NCBI RefSeq assembly: GCF_003985145.1
Contig: NZ_ML133525.1
Span: forward strand, 124,001-188,000
Source: Rhizobium anhuiense
GTDB taxonomy: Bacteria > Pseudomonadota > Alphaproteobacteria > Rhizobiales > Rhizobiaceae
Direction: 5' to 3'
Length of the DNA: 64,000 bases
Shown here in pieces: positions 21,692 to 32,538 of this stretch. Position 1 is the first letter of the stretch. The number at the start of each line of letters is the position of its first letter. The notes below the pieces were generated by a model. The model ran no database searches. It saw only the letters and a list, made by a program, of their open reading frames with translations, and was not told where the DNA came from. The translations under genes were made by a program, and so were the position numbers.

Positions 21692-24150
21692 CCGGCTCTC
21701 CAGATTTCGTCTGCATATTGCCTGATCGTACGGTCGGAAGAAAACCAGCCCATCCGCGCCGTATTGTTGATCGTCTTTGTGTACCAGGCGGACTGGTTGG
21801 TCCAGATCTGGTCGACTTCGCGCTGTGCCTGGGCATAGGCGTCGAAATCGGCGGCGACCATGAACCAGTCGTGCGAATAGATGCCGTCGATCAGTGCGGT
21901 GTAGCGATTGCGGTCATCAGGCGAGAAGACGCCGGAGCCGATGGCGGCGAGCGCCTGGGCGAGCTCGCGCGACCCCTCGATGATGGCGCGGGGATTGTGG
22001 CCATCACTGCGGACCTTCGACACCTCGTCGGCCTTGAGGCCGAAGATGACGATGTTGTCCTCGCCGACATTGTCGCGCATCTCGACATTGGCGCCATCGA
22101 GCGTGCCGATCGTCAGTGCGCCGTTGAGGCCGAACTTCATGTTGCCGGTGCCGGATGCTTCCATGCCGGCGGTCGAAATCTGCTCGGACAGGTCGGCGGC
22201 CGGAACCATGACTTCGGCGAGCGAAACATTGTAGTTCGGTACGAAGACGACCTTCAGGAGGCCGCGGACCGACGGGTCGTTGTTGATCGTGCGGGCGACG
22301 TCGTTGATCAGCTTGATGATCAGCTTGGCATTGTAATAACTCGGCGCTGCCTTGCCGGCGAAGAGTTTTACACGCGGCACCCAATCCAGCTCCGGATGCG
22401 AGCGGATCTGGTCGTAGAGCGCGACGGCCTCGATGATGTTCAGCAGCTGGCGCTTGTATTCGTGGATGCGCTTGATCTGGATGTCGAACATCGCCGAGGG
22501 ATCAAGCTTCACGCCCATGCGGCTGGCAACGAGATTGGAGAGCGCTACCTTGTTGGCCCGCTTCACCGCGGCGAACTTCTGCTGGAAGGTCGGGTCGGAG
22601 GCGAACTTGTCGAGCGGCGTCAGCTTCTCGGCATCGTCAAGGAATTCGTCGCCGATCGCCTCGCGAATCAGGCTGGTGAGACCCGGATTGCACTGCTGCA
22701 GCCAGCGGCGCGGCGTGATGCCGTTGGTCTTGTTGTTGATACGGTCGGGATAGAGCTTGTGCAGGTCGGCAAAGACCGTGACCTTCATCAGGTCGGTGTG
22801 CAGGGCCGAGACGCCGTTGATCGAATGCGAGCCGACGAAAGCGAGGTTGCCCATGCGCACGCGGCGGTCGCCGCTTTCATCGATCAGCGAGATCGAGCGG
22901 ATTTCCCCATCGGTGAAATTCTTGCCCTTGCGCGCGTCGATCAGGATCTTGGCATTGATCGCATAGATGATCTGCATGTGGCGCGGCAGCAGACGCTCGA
23001 ACAGCGGCACCGACCAACTTTCCAGCGCTTCGGGCAGAAGTGTGTGGTTGGTGTAGGAGAAGGTATGGCGGGTGATTTCCCAGGCCTGGTCGAAATCCAT
23101 TCCGTGGACGTCACAGAGCAGGCGCATGAGTTCGGCGACCGAGACGGCGGGATGGGTGTCGTTCAGCTGGATTGCCACCTTGTCCGGCAGCGAGGTGAAA
23201 TCGTCATATTGCTGCAGATGGCGGCGCAGGATGTCCTGCAGCGAGGCCGACGAGAAGAAGAATTCCTGGCGCAGGCGCAGTTCCTGACCGGCCGGGGTGG
23301 CGTCGGCGGGATAGAGAACCCGGGTCAGGCTTTCGGCCTTGTTGCTTTCACGCAGCGCTCCGATGTGGTCGCCGGCGTTGAAGGCATCGAGCAGGATCGG
23401 ATCGATCGGCTGCGCCGACCAGAGGCGCAGCGTGTTGACGCGCTTGCCGCGCCAGCCGACGGCCGGCGTGTCGAAGGCGGCGGCGATGACGCGCTCGGCG
23501 GGTTTCCAGACGTAGCGCGGCTGGTCGTCATGGGTGGTGATGAATTCGACGGCGCCGCCGAAGCCGATTTCATAGGAGCTTTCGCGGCGCTCGAACTCCC
23601 AGGGATTGCCGTGGGCGAGCCAGTTTTCCGGCAGTTCCACCTGCCAGCCGTCGGCCATCTGCTGGCGAAACAGGCCGTGGACATAGCGGATGCCGTAACC
23701 ATAGGCGGGCACGTCGACGGTTGCCATGCTTTCCATGAAACAGGCCGCCAGACGACCGAGGCCGCCGTTGCCGAGTGCGGCATCCGGCTCCAGCCCGGCG
23801 ATGACGTTGACGTCGACGCCGAGCGAGGCGAGGGCATCGCGCACCTCCTCCATCAGGCCGAGGTTCGAGACGGCGTCGCGCATCAGGCGGCCGATCAGGA
23901 ATTCGAGGGAGAGATAATAGACGCGCTTGGCGCCGGTCGCATAAACCTCGCGGGTGGAGGCCATCCACCGATCGATGATGCGGTCGCGGACCACCAGGAT
24001 CGTCGCCGTCAGCCAGTCATGCGGCTTTGCCACCTTGGCGTCCTTGCCGATGCGGTAGGTCAGGCGTTCGATGATTTCTTCGGCGAGAATTTCCGGCCTT
24101 GAACTGCGGGGAGCGGGAGAGGGGATAACCGGCTTGGAAACGGTATTCAT
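21688..24150 (-). CDS. glgP: Glycogen phosphorylase
   Basis: 820 residues, full-length GT35 enzyme. The PLP segment EASGTGNMKFGLNGALTIGT contains the Schiff-base Lys. NGGLGRLAACFMES and the nucleotide-site KIRR-equivalent KRIHEYKRQLLN are present. Releases glucose-1-phosphate from glycogen. First gene of the operon, so the promoter should lie in 24151-24363; no confident -35/-10 pair was picked. Confidence 0.96.
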
Positions 24151-24363
24151 GGTCAGATCTCGCCAATTTTAATTTGGTTTCAGGATGTTATGCCTGATTT
24201 AATCGATTTGTCGCCTGTGCTCCGACAGTTTATGCATCGTTAGGAAGCACTTGCAACAAAGGATTTGGACAAACGAAAAATTTGCGAAACCTTCATATTC
24301 ACGGGGCTTGAGGGTATTGATTTCAATCGCTTTTCCCGATCAGATGGGTTGGACGAGAATAAC

Positions 24364-24407
24364 GAAAAGCCGCGCCGGTTTGTTCCGGAGCGGCTTTTCC
24401 TTTGCCC
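24364..24407 (-). terminator. Terminator hairpin after the Tad-like vWA gene
   Basis: The inverted repeat GAAAAGCCGC / GCGGCTTTTC with an inner CCGG pairing lies 25-60 bp after the minus-strand stop at 24426. It continues on the minus strand into TTTTCG. It separates this gene from glgP, and the remaining 24151-24363 shows no gene. Confidence 0.65.
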
Positions 24408-24425
24408 TTTTTCGTAGCGGTATGC

Positions 24426-25649
24426 TCAGTTCGTCAGACGTGTCAGCTGAGCGGAGGCTTTCGCACCGATCGCCTGAAAGGCCGCAAGGAGGTCTTCCAT
24501 TTTTTCAGCCTGGAAATAATGGGAGTCGTCGGAGGCGCAATAATGCAACAGCGCCTGTCCGCCTGCGGGTGCCATAAAGGCAATCGTATAGATTTCGATG
24601 CCTTTAGATTTCGCGTCGTCGCATGTCTTCTTCGTCGCGGTGTCGTAGGAACGGCCGCCGCCGCTATCATTGTTATTGTCGCCGTCCGTCATAAAGACGA
24701 TGTACTTCTTGGGCACTTGCCCGGTCTTCTGCCGGTGGGCGGCGTCTTCGGCGTCATTGCCCGCGGCGTTCTTGGCGGTGAGAGACGTGTAAGCCGTGTT
24801 CACTGCGCCGCTGGAATTCGTGCCACCTCCCGACTGAAGCGCGTTGACATAGCTCGTGACAGCGGCAGTTCCCCAGGCGAGGCTGCTGGCGGGGTATTCA
24901 ACAATATCATAGGATACCGCGCCTGTGCGGACATATTCGGCATTGGGATCCGCGCTATCGAGCTGACCAAAGAGTTTGTCGGCGGCGAGCTTCAGCGCTT
25001 CTATCTTTGTGTAATAACGCGTACGCGTGCCGGTGCAGGTGTCGTAAATTGTCTTACCGTTTTTGTTGGGGTGAGGGTTGCATTTGTAGGTGTATGATTC
25101 CGTCGTGAGGGTCGCGGTATCCTCTCCCATCGACCCCGACTTATCGAGTGCGAGGAACATAGAGATCGAGCCCTGGGTCTGTGAGTGACCACCGACCGTC
25201 GTGCCTGACGTCGAGAGATGCTGCGTGCTGAAGCCGACCGCCTGCATCAGCGGGTTGACCGTGAGGTCGTAACTCGGTGAAACCGTCACCTGATAGGATG
25301 TCGACTTGCCCGATGTCGTCGTCAGGACACTGACGCTCGTCGTGTTCTTGATATCGGTGCCGCTCTGCAGGTAATTCGCCATTTGCCCGGCAACGAAATT
25401 CTGCGCAAAGGCCTCGGCCTGCGACGTTTGGATCGTGCCGTTTGCCAGGGCGGTGGCGGTCGCGAGCGCCGCCGAATCAGCGGCCTCCTGCAACTGCTGC
25501 TTCGAGAGCAGCATATCGCCCACCTGGATCGCCATGCCGGCTGCTCCGAAAAGGACGGGCAGCAGGATAGCCGTCATCATACCGAAATTACCGCCACGGT
25601 CGCTCAACATGCGACGCAGGCAGGGATGCAAAAAGGAGGTGCTCATCAT
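24426..25649 (-). CDS. TadG-like pilus-assembly protein with von Willebrand A domain
   Basis: About 407 residues. The N-terminal Flp/Tad prepilin-like segment DRGGNFGMMTAILLPVLFG is followed by a membrane helix and QQLQEAADSAALATATAL, typical of TadE/TadG. The C-terminal half is a vWA domain with a MIDAS motif LDKSGSMG and a second MTDGDNNND loop. Such proteins are membrane-anchored and face the periplasm. Starts at GTG 25655, ATG 25649 or ATG 25646 are all possible. No other tad genes are nearby, so its partner system lies elsewhere or it acts alone. Confidence 0.82.
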   Translation of the reverse strand: MMSTSFLHPCLRRMLSDRGGNFGMMTAILLPVLFGAAGMAIQVGDMLLSKQQLQEAADSAALATATALANGTIQTSQAEAFAQNFVAGQMANYLQSGTDIKNTTSVSVLTTTSGKSTSYQVTVSPSYDLTVNPLMQAVGFSTQHLSTSGTTVGGHSQTQGSISMFLALDKSGSMGEDTATLTTESYTYKCNPHPNKNGKTIYDTCTGTRTRYYTKIEALKLAADKLFGQLDSADPNAEYVRTGAVSYDIVEYPASSLAWGTAAVTSYVNALQSGGGTNSSGAVNTAYTSLTAKNAAGNDAEDAAHRQKTGQVPKKYIVFMTDGDNNNDSGGGRSYDTATKKTCDDAKSKGIEIYTIAFMAPAGGQALLHYCASDDSHYFQAEKMEDLLAAFQAIGAKASAQLTRLTN

Positions 25650-25761
25650 GTTCACCCAACTGGAAACCCTGTGAGGTGATATTAGGCACGTCTCTCCTTT
25701 CCGCGGTCCTTACGGCGTCAATAGAATTTTAACGAATCGGCGGATTTTTCCAGTTTTGGGA

Positions 25762-26640
25762 TTATTTCAGCGGGATGACGTCGACCGCCTGGACAGCGCG
25801 CTGGCCGCCATAGCTTTTTAGCACGCCGATGACGGGAACGACGTCGGAATAGTCCCGGCCATAGGCGACGACGATGTGGTCCATGCCGGCGGGGATGTTG
25901 TTGGTCGGGTCGAGTTCGATCCAGCCGATCGTCTCGCCGCACCAGATCCGCACCCAGGCATGCATGGCGTCGGCCCCTTCCAGCCGCTCCTTGCCGGGCG
26001 GCGGGATGGTGCGCAGGAAGCCGGAGACGTAGCCGGCCGGAATGCCGAGGCTTCGAAGCGCCAGGATCATGATGTGGGTGAAATCCTGGCAGACGCCGCG
26101 CTTCAATCGGAACGCCTCGAGCGGCGTCGTGTCCACCGTCGTCGCATCGGGATCGTAGGTGAAATCCTTGTTGATGCGAGCGCAGAGCGCATGGGCGATC
26201 TGCATCGCCGTCAGCGTCGGCAGGGCACAGCCTCGCGCATAGTCGCTGATCTCGCGTGCCTGGGTGAGGCGCGGGCTGTCGCCAAGGAAGTGGTGCGGCG
26301 AATCCGGTGCCAACGACCAGATGCCTGATATCTCCTCCGGCAGGTCGGCAAGCAGCGGCGAGAAATCGGCGGCGATCGGCTGGCTTTCCACCTGCACGCG
26401 GGCCTGCATGCGAATGTCGAGTGTTTCGTGCGGCGCACGCAGCATGAAGGAGGTGGCGGGATGATGGAAGAAATCGACGAAATGCGCCTGCTCATCCGGC
26501 GTCGGCGAGACGGTGATCGAGCCGGCGACCAGGCGCTGGCGGTTCGCCAGCGACAGCGGCATCAGCCGCATGACGTGGCGGGCGCCGGAGGCCGGCACGT
26601 CGTAGCTGTAACCCATGCGGAGAGTGAGATCGTAGAGCAT
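25762..26640 (-). CDS. Transglutaminase-like cysteine protease/ligase
   Basis: 292 residues from ATG 26640; a GTG at 26649 overlapping the upstream stop is also possible. N-terminal beta domain (about 1-90), then a transglutaminase-like core with catalytic Cys184 (RGVCQDFTH), His227 (AMHAWV) and Asp244 (ELDPTN). Proteins of this branch may cleave or form isopeptide bonds. Last gene of a three-gene run with an ATP-grasp/alpha-E fusion and a transglutaminase-amidoligase, predicted to make or remodel a peptide-like product. The substrate is unknown. Confidence 0.88.
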   Translation of the reverse strand: MLYDLTLRMGYSYDVPASGARHVMRLMPLSLANRQRLVAGSITVSPTPDEQAHFVDFFHHPATSFMLRAPHETLDIRMQARVQVESQPIAADFSPLLADLPEEISGIWSLAPDSPHHFLGDSPRLTQAREISDYARGCALPTLTAMQIAHALCARINKDFTYDPDATTVDTTPLEAFRLKRGVCQDFTHIMILALRSLGIPAGYVSGFLRTIPPPGKERLEGADAMHAWVRIWCGETIGWIELDPTNNIPAGMDHIVVAYGRDYSDVVPVIGVLKSYGGQRAVQAVDVIPLK

Positions 26641-26645
26641 TGACG

Positions 26646-29063
26646 TCACCCGAGATAGGTCTGGGCGAGCAGATCGGAAAGCTGCTCCAGTTCGCGTTCG
26701 AGCCGCTGATAGACCTCGACGCCCATGCCCTCCGGGGTCATCACCGCCAGGCCGGAATGGAGCCGCATCGCTTCGCGGTAGAAGGGTGACATCTGGCCGT
26801 TGATCAGGGCATTCGGCAGTTGCTCGACCTCGTGGTGGATCTCGTTCACCTGGAAGAGGACCGAGCGGGGGTTGAGGGGGTCGAGCGCCAAGAGATCGGT
26901 GACGGTCAGCCGCGCCGTGTTGACGTTGTAGCGGCGGCGGTGAGTCATGACGCTGTCGCCGATCTCGAGCAGCATGTCGAGCGCGCCGTCCGGCGCTTCC
27001 GGGCCGGACATGTGGCCAAGCAGGCGCGTCATGTGCAGGCCGCGCTCGATATAACGGCCGAGCGAAAGGAAGCGCCAGCCGGTGAAGCGGTACATGTTCT
27101 CGTGGACGAGGCCGGCGAAGCCCGCAAGCTTGCGCAGAAGGATCGTCATCGCATGGCTGGCGTCATCGCCGGCAGAGACGGTGACGTGAAAGCGGCGGGC
27201 GGTCTTGGCGAGATCGTTGAGCGCCAGCCAGCCGTCCGGAGAGAAACGGTCGCGGATGTTGCTTGCCGAATAAACGGCGCTGTCGATGTTGCGCAGGAGC
27301 GTTTCCGGCACGGGTTCGGCGGTATCGATATCGACGGCCGTCAGATATTCGGAGACATCGGCAAGCAGCGGCTGGCTTGGATCGGCCGCTTCGGCGAAAC
27401 GTGCATGCCAGGCGCGCAGGATGCGCAGCGCCCCTTCGGCGCGTTCGATGTAGCGGCCGAGCCAGAACAGATTGTCGGCTGCCCGGCTCGGCAGGCTGCC
27501 CGGCATGTTGCGGGTGAAGCTGCCCTCGGCCGGCAGTAGCGTGTGGCGCTCGACCGGCTTGTCGCTGACGATCCAGACGTCGGCGGCCGCGCCGCCCGAC
27601 TGCATGGCGATCGCCGCGACATCGGCTCCGGAGCCGATACGGGCAAAACCGCCGGGCATGATCTGCCAACCGTTTGCCGTGCGGGCGGCGAAAACGCGCA
27701 GCGACATCGGCCGCGGCACGAGCTTGCCGTCCACCCAGGCGGGCGTCGTCGAAAGCGTGACGACTTCCTGGCCGACCAGTTTCGGGCCGTCCGAACTCAG
27801 CCAGTCGGTGATGGAATCCTTGGCCGTCGCACGCAGCGACGAGCCGAGCACGGATTCGCCGTTGTCGTCGAAGAAGGGTGCCCGGGAATAGGCTGGGCCG
27901 ATCACCATCTTCTCGATGTTTTTTGCGACGTGCTCGCGCTCTTCCTTCTGACCGCACCACCAGGTGGCGATCGAAGGGAGGTGCAGATCCTCGCCCAGCA
28001 GGCGGCGACAGATGGTCGGCATGAAGGCCAGCAGCGCCCGGGTTTCGAGAACCCCGGTGCCGAGCGCATTGACGATGGTGACGCTTTCGGCGCGCAGCGC
28101 TTCCACGAGGCCGGGCGTGCCGATATGCGAATTCTGGTTCAGCTCAAGCGGGTCGGCAAAGGCCGAATCGAGACGACGCCAGAGCACGCCGATCGGCTTC
28201 AGGCCGGCGACGGTGCGCACCATGACGCGGCCCTTGACGACGGTGAGGTCCTCGCCCTCGAGCAGCATGAAGCCGAGGTAGCGGGCGATGTAGGCGTGCT
28301 CGTAATAGGTCTCGTTGGCGGGGCCGGGCGTCAGCACGGCGATGCGGTCGTCGCCCGAATGTTTCATGCCCTGCAGCGCGTCGCGGAAGGCGCCGAAGAA
28401 GGAGGCGAGGCGGTGAACCGGAGTTTCGGCGTAGATATCCGAGAAGGCCCGGGTCGTCGCAACGCGGCTTTCCAGCGCGAAGCCGGCGCCTGACGGCGCC
28501 TGCGTCCTGTCGGCCAGCACCCACCAGTTGCCGTCAGGTCCGCGGCCGATCTCGAAGGCGCAGAAATGCAGATAGTGGCCGGAACCCGGCCGGATGCCGG
28601 CGAGCGGGCGCTGGAATTCGGGATTGGCGGCGATCAGCGCCGGTGGCAGGACGCCTTCCTCCACCAGCCGGTTGTCGCCGTAGATATCGGCAACGATCGC
28701 CTCCAGCAGGTCGGCGCGCTGGACGAGGCCCGCCGACAGCGTCTGCCATTCGCGCTCATCGATCAGCACGGGGATGTGCGAAATCGGCCAGGCGCGTTCG
28801 CCGGTGCCCTTGCTGCCATAGGCGCGGTAGAAGACGCCGGCATCGCGCAGGTAGCGGTCGGCGCGGGCGAAGCGCTCGGCGAGATCCTTTTCCGGCATTG
28901 CGCTCAGATGCGAGAGGAAACGCTGCCAGACGGGGCGGACTACGCCTTTGTTGTCGACCATCTCGTCAGCGGTACCAGGAAGCGGCGCATAGTCGAAGGC
29001 CGCATCCTTGATGCGGTCCTCTGCCTCTCCCCTGCGTTCCACTGCCGGCCTCTTACCCATCAA
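26646..29063 (-). CDS. Circularly permuted ATP-grasp fused to alpha-E domain
   Basis: 805 residues. The first ~480 form a circularly permuted type 2 ATP-grasp ligase (DUF404/DUF407 region; NETYYEHAYIARYLGFMLLE and LVGQEVVTLSTTPAW). The last ~310 are an all-helical alpha-E (DUF403) domain (SRAADNLFWLGRYIERAEGA and RFLSLGRYIERGLHMTRLL). The two parts are separate proteins in many bacteria and fused here. ATP-grasp enzymes form carboxylate-amine bonds via acyl phosphates, so this is a predicted peptide ligase. It is coupled to the downstream transglutaminase and starts 36 bp after the upstream gene. Confidence 0.9.
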   Translation of the reverse strand: MMGKRPAVERRGEAEDRIKDAAFDYAPLPGTADEMVDNKGVVRPVWQRFLSHLSAMPEKDLAERFARADRYLRDAGVFYRAYGSKGTGERAWPISHIPVLIDEREWQTLSAGLVQRADLLEAIVADIYGDNRLVEEGVLPPALIAANPEFQRPLAGIRPGSGHYLHFCAFEIGRGPDGNWWVLADRTQAPSGAGFALESRVATTRAFSDIYAETPVHRLASFFGAFRDALQGMKHSGDDRIAVLTPGPANETYYEHAYIARYLGFMLLEGEDLTVVKGRVMVRTVAGLKPIGVLWRRLDSAFADPLELNQNSHIGTPGLVEALRAESVTIVNALGTGVLETRALLAFMPTICRRLLGEDLHLPSIATWWCGQKEEREHVAKNIEKMVIGPAYSRAPFFDDNGESVLGSSLRATAKDSITDWLSSDGPKLVGQEVVTLSTTPAWVDGKLVPRPMSLRVFAARTANGWQIMPGGFARIGSGADVAAIAMQSGGAAADVWIVSDKPVERHTLLPAEGSFTRNMPGSLPSRAADNLFWLGRYIERAEGALRILRAWHARFAEAADPSQPLLADVSEYLTAVDIDTAEPVPETLLRNIDSAVYSASNIRDRFSPDGWLALNDLAKTARRFHVTVSAGDDASHAMTILLRKLAGFAGLVHENMYRFTGWRFLSLGRYIERGLHMTRLLGHMSGPEAPDGALDMLLEIGDSVMTHRRRYNVNTARLTVTDLLALDPLNPRSVLFQVNEIHHEVEQLPNALINGQMSPFYREAMRLHSGLAVMTPEGMGVEVYQRLERELEQLSDLLAQTYLG

Positions 29064-29099
29064 AACCCAAGCCCTAAACCCCCGGCCCTCACCTCAGCC

Positions 29100-32000
29100 T
29101 TAAATTCCGGCGGGCCGCCGCAGATCCAGCGTCAGCGGGAATTCAAGCGAACCCGTCTCGGCACGCGGGATATAGCCGCCCGCCGTATGTCCCCACGGCT
29201 CGAAGCGGGCGAGCCGCCTTGCTTCCGCCTCGTTGCCGTTGACCGGGAAGGTGTCATAGGTCCGGCCGCCCGGATGGGCAACATGATAGATGCAGCCACC
29301 GATCGAACGCTTCGACCATGTATCATAAATGTCAAAAGTCAAAGGTGTGTTGATCGGCAGGACGGGATGCAGGCCGGAGGCCGGCTGCCACGCCTTGTAA
29401 CGGACGCCGGCGACCGACACGCCCGACGTGCCGGTCGGTGTCAGCGGCAGGGTGCGGCCATTGCAGGTGACGGTATAGCGCGCCGTATTGCTGGTTTCGA
29501 GCCGCACCTGAAGGCGTTCGACAGAGCTGTCGACGTAGCGCACGGTGCCGCCCGGCGCGCCTTCCTCACCCATGACGTGCCAGGGCTCCAGCGCCTGGCG
29601 CAGTTCCAGCTTCGAGCCCTCATATTCGACTTCGCCGCAGAAGGGGAAGCGGAATTCAAGCTGGGCCTTGAACCATTCCGGGCTGACGTCGAAGCCGTTT
29701 TCGCGAAGGTCGGCGAGCACGTCGAGGAAATCGGTCCAGACGAAATGCGGCAGCATGAAACGGTCGTGCAGGGTCGTGCCCCAGCGGACGAATTTGCCGT
29801 CGACGGGATTGACCCAGAAGCGGGCGATCAGTGCGCGCACCAGCAGTTGCTGGGCAAGCGACATGCGGGCGTTCGGCGGCATCTCGAAGCCGCGGAACTC
29901 GATGAGGCCGAGCCGTCCGGTCGGGCCGTCGGGCGAGAACAGCTTGTCGATGCAGATCTCGGCGCGATGGGTGTTGCCGGTGACGTCGGTTAACAGGTTG
30001 CGGAACAGGCGATCGACGAGCCAGGGCAACGGCTGCTGGCCGCGGCCGGGGGCAGCGATCTGCGCCATGGCGATCTCCAGCTCGTAGAGGCCGTCGTGAC
30101 GGGCCTCGTCGATGCGCGGCGCCTGGCTGGTCGGGCCGATGAACATGCCGGAGAAGAGGTAGGAGAGCGAGGGATGGCGCTGCCAGTGGAGGACGACGCT
30201 CTTCAAGAGATCGGGACGGCGCAGGAAGGGACTGTTGTTCGGATTGGCGCTGCCGACGACGACGTGGTTGCCGCCGCCGGTGCCGGTATGGCGGCCGTCG
30301 ATCATGAACTTGTCGGCGCCGAGCCGGGTGGCGCGCGCCTCTTCATAGATCGCCGTGGTGATATCGACGCATTCCTTCCAGTTCGAGGCCGGATGGATGT
30401 TGACCTCGATGACGCCGGGATCCGGGGCGACGCGGATGACGTTGATGCGCTCATCCTGCGGCGGCGGATAACCTTCGATATGGACGGGAAGCTTGAGTTC
30501 GGCGGCGGCGTTTTCGGCCGCGGCAATCAGCTCGAGATAATCCTCGATGCGTTCGACCGGCGGCATGAAGACGCAGAGCCTGCCGTCGCGCGGCTCGACC
30601 GACATGGCGGTGCGCACGGCGCCGCCAATTTCACCGAGCGTCTGTTCGATCCGGCCGCGATTGCTCTCGTCGGCGTGGAAGGAGGCTTCCGGCATGGCTC
30701 GGCCGGCCGGTACGAAAACATCAGGCAGCGGTTCGCGCGGGATGGTCGGATCGGCAGGGTGGATATAGGGATAACGCGCCGGGGGAACATAGGGCAGCGT
30801 GCCGAGCGGCAGGCGGTAACCGATCGGGCTGTCGCCTGGAACGAGGAAGATCTTGCCACGGCGGGTGCGCCATTTCTCGCTGATCCAGACGCGTGTTTCG
30901 GCCGCCTTGGCGTTCCATGCCTGAACCGGAAGGAGGTAACCTGTGGGGACGGTGAGGCCACGGGCGAAGACGCGCGCGATGCGGTTGCGCTCCTCGGGAT
31001 CTTTCAGTTTCGAATTCGCGGGATCGACGTTTTCGGGAAGATTACCTTCCTTGATGATCCAGTCGGCAGTATCCTCATAGGCCGGCTGCACCATGTCAGG
31101 CTTGATCGCCAGTTCCTTGGCGATCGCCGTCAGAAGCTTCTCGGCATCCTCGGCCGCAACACCAGTATCCTTGCCTTCGGCGGCCACCAGATCGAGGTTC
31201 TGCCAGATCGGCTTGCCGTCGCGGCGCCAGTAGAGCGAGAAGGTCCAGCGCGGCAGGCTTTCGCCCGGATACCATTTGCCCTGGCCGTAATGCAGGAAGC
31301 CGCCGGGGGCAAAGCGTTCGTGCAGCCGGCGGATCAGGCTGTCGGCCTTTTCGCGCTTGGTCGGGCCGACGGCGGCGGTGTTCCATTCCTCGGACTGGAA
31401 ATCGTCGATCGAAACGAAGGTCGGCTCGCCGCCCATCGTCAGATGCACGTCCTCGGCTTCGAGGACGCGATCGACCTTCTCGCCGAGTTCGTTGAGTTCG
31501 TCCCAGCTTTCATCGGAGAAGGGCTTGGTGATGCGCGGATGTTCGGCAACGCGCGAGACCTTCATGTCGAAGGCGAATTCGGTTTCGGCCTCGCCGAAAT
31601 AACCACCGGAGATAGGAGCGGCGTTGCGGTAATGCGGCGTGGCGGCAAGCGGGATATGGCTTTCGCCGGTCAAGAGGCCGGAGGTCGGATCGAGGCCGAC
31701 CCAGCCTGCGCCGGGCAGATAGACTTCCGCCCAGGCATGCAGGTCGGTGAAATCGACTTCGGTGCCGGAGGGCCCGTCGAGCGCCTTCAGGTCCGGTGTC
31801 AGCTGAATGAGGTAACCGGAAACGAAGCGGGCGGCCAGGCCGAGATGGCGAAGGATCTGAACGAGCAGCCAGCTGGTGTCGCGGCAGGAGCCTTTGGCGC
31901 TTTCCAGCGTCTCCTCCGGCGTCTGCACGCCGGTTTCCATGCGGATGACATAGCCGATCTGCCGCTGCAGACGGGCATTCAGGCCGACGATCATATCGAC

Positions 32001-32426
32001 CGTCGGCTGACCGGGCGACCAGTCGAGCGTCGGCAGCAGCGCCTTCAGGCGCGGGCCGGCCGGCTCCGGCGTCATGTAGATCGACAGATCCTCCTGGATC
32101 GTTTCCGGATATCCGAAGGGCCACTTGGTCGCCTCTTCCTCGACGAAGAAGTCGAAGGGATTATAAACCGTCATGTCGGCGACGAGATCGACCTCGATCT
32201 TGAACTCCGTCACCGGATCCGGAAAGACGTAGCGGGCAAGGTAATTGCCGTAGGGATCCTGCTGCAGGTTGACGAAATGGTTGGAGGGCGTGATCTTCAG
32301 CGAGTGGCTGAGCACTCGTGTCTTCGAATGCGAGGCAGGTTTCAGCCGGATGATCTGTGGGCCGAGGCGGACCGGCTTGTCATAGGTGTAATGCGTCAGA
32401 TGATAGATGCTGGCTTTGATCGACAT
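29100..32426 (-). CDS. Transglutaminase fused to DUF2126 putative amidoligase
   Basis: 1108 residues. Residues 1-290 are a transglutaminase-like protein with Cys181 (KGSCRDTSW), His230 (DLHAWAEVY) and Asp246 (GLDPTSG). Residues about 300-1108 match the DUF2126 family, assigned by comparative genomics to the glutamine-synthetase-like COOH-NH2 ligase superfamily; [15 protein letters not shown] and [12 protein letters not shown] are recognisable. One protein may therefore both cut and build amide bonds. It heads the cluster of three genes. No signal peptide is seen, so it is probably cytoplasmic. Confidence 0.9.
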   Translation of the reverse strand: MSIKASIYHLTHYTYDKPVRLGPQIIRLKPASHSKTRVLSHSLKITPSNHFVNLQQDPYGNYLARYVFPDPVTEFKIEVDLVADMTVYNPFDFFVEEEATKWPFGYPETIQEDLSIYMTPEPAGPRLKALLPTLDWSPGQPTVDMIVGLNARLQRQIGYVIRMETGVQTPEETLESAKGSCRDTSWLLVQILRHLGLAARFVSGYLIQLTPDLKALDGPSGTEVDFTDLHAWAEVYLPGAGWVGLDPTSGLLTGESHIPLAATPHYRNAAPISGGYFGEAETEFAFDMKVSRVAEHPRITKPFSDESWDELNELGEKVDRVLEAEDVHLTMGGEPTFVSIDDFQSEEWNTAAVGPTKREKADSLIRRLHERFAPGGFLHYGQGKWYPGESLPRWTFSLYWRRDGKPIWQNLDLVAAEGKDTGVAAEDAEKLLTAIAKELAIKPDMVQPAYEDTADWIIKEGNLPENVDPANSKLKDPEERNRIARVFARGLTVPTGYLLPVQAWNAKAAETRVWISEKWRTRRGKIFLVPGDSPIGYRLPLGTLPYVPPARYPYIHPADPTIPREPLPDVFVPAGRAMPEASFHADESNRGRIEQTLGEIGGAVRTAMSVEPRDGRLCVFMPPVERIEDYLELIAAAENAAAELKLPVHIEGYPPPQDERINVIRVAPDPGVIEVNIHPASNWKECVDITTAIYEEARATRLGADKFMIDGRHTGTGGGNHVVVGSANPNNSPFLRRPDLLKSVVLHWQRHPSLSYLFSGMFIGPTSQAPRIDEARHDGLYELEIAMAQIAAPGRGQQPLPWLVDRLFRNLLTDVTGNTHRAEICIDKLFSPDGPTGRLGLIEFRGFEMPPNARMSLAQQLLVRALIARFWVNPVDGKFVRWGTTLHDRFMLPHFVWTDFLDVLADLRENGFDVSPEWFKAQLEFRFPFCGEVEYEGSKLELRQALEPWHVMGEEGAPGGTVRYVDSSVERLQVRLETSNTARYTVTCNGRTLPLTPTGTSGVSVAGVRYKAWQPASGLHPVLPINTPLTFDIYDTWSKRSIGGCIYHVAHPGGRTYDTFPVNGNEAEARRLARFEPWGHTAGGYIPRAETGSLEFPLTLDLRRPAGI

Positions 32427-32538
32427 ATTTCTCTTTTTTTCCGGCTCGCATCGTCGTGCGGCTTGCTGTTCCCGAAAATCAGTGTGTGCAATGCAGCGAA
32501 AGAAAGCAAGGTGGAAAGGTCAAACGAGCCGAAGGCTT

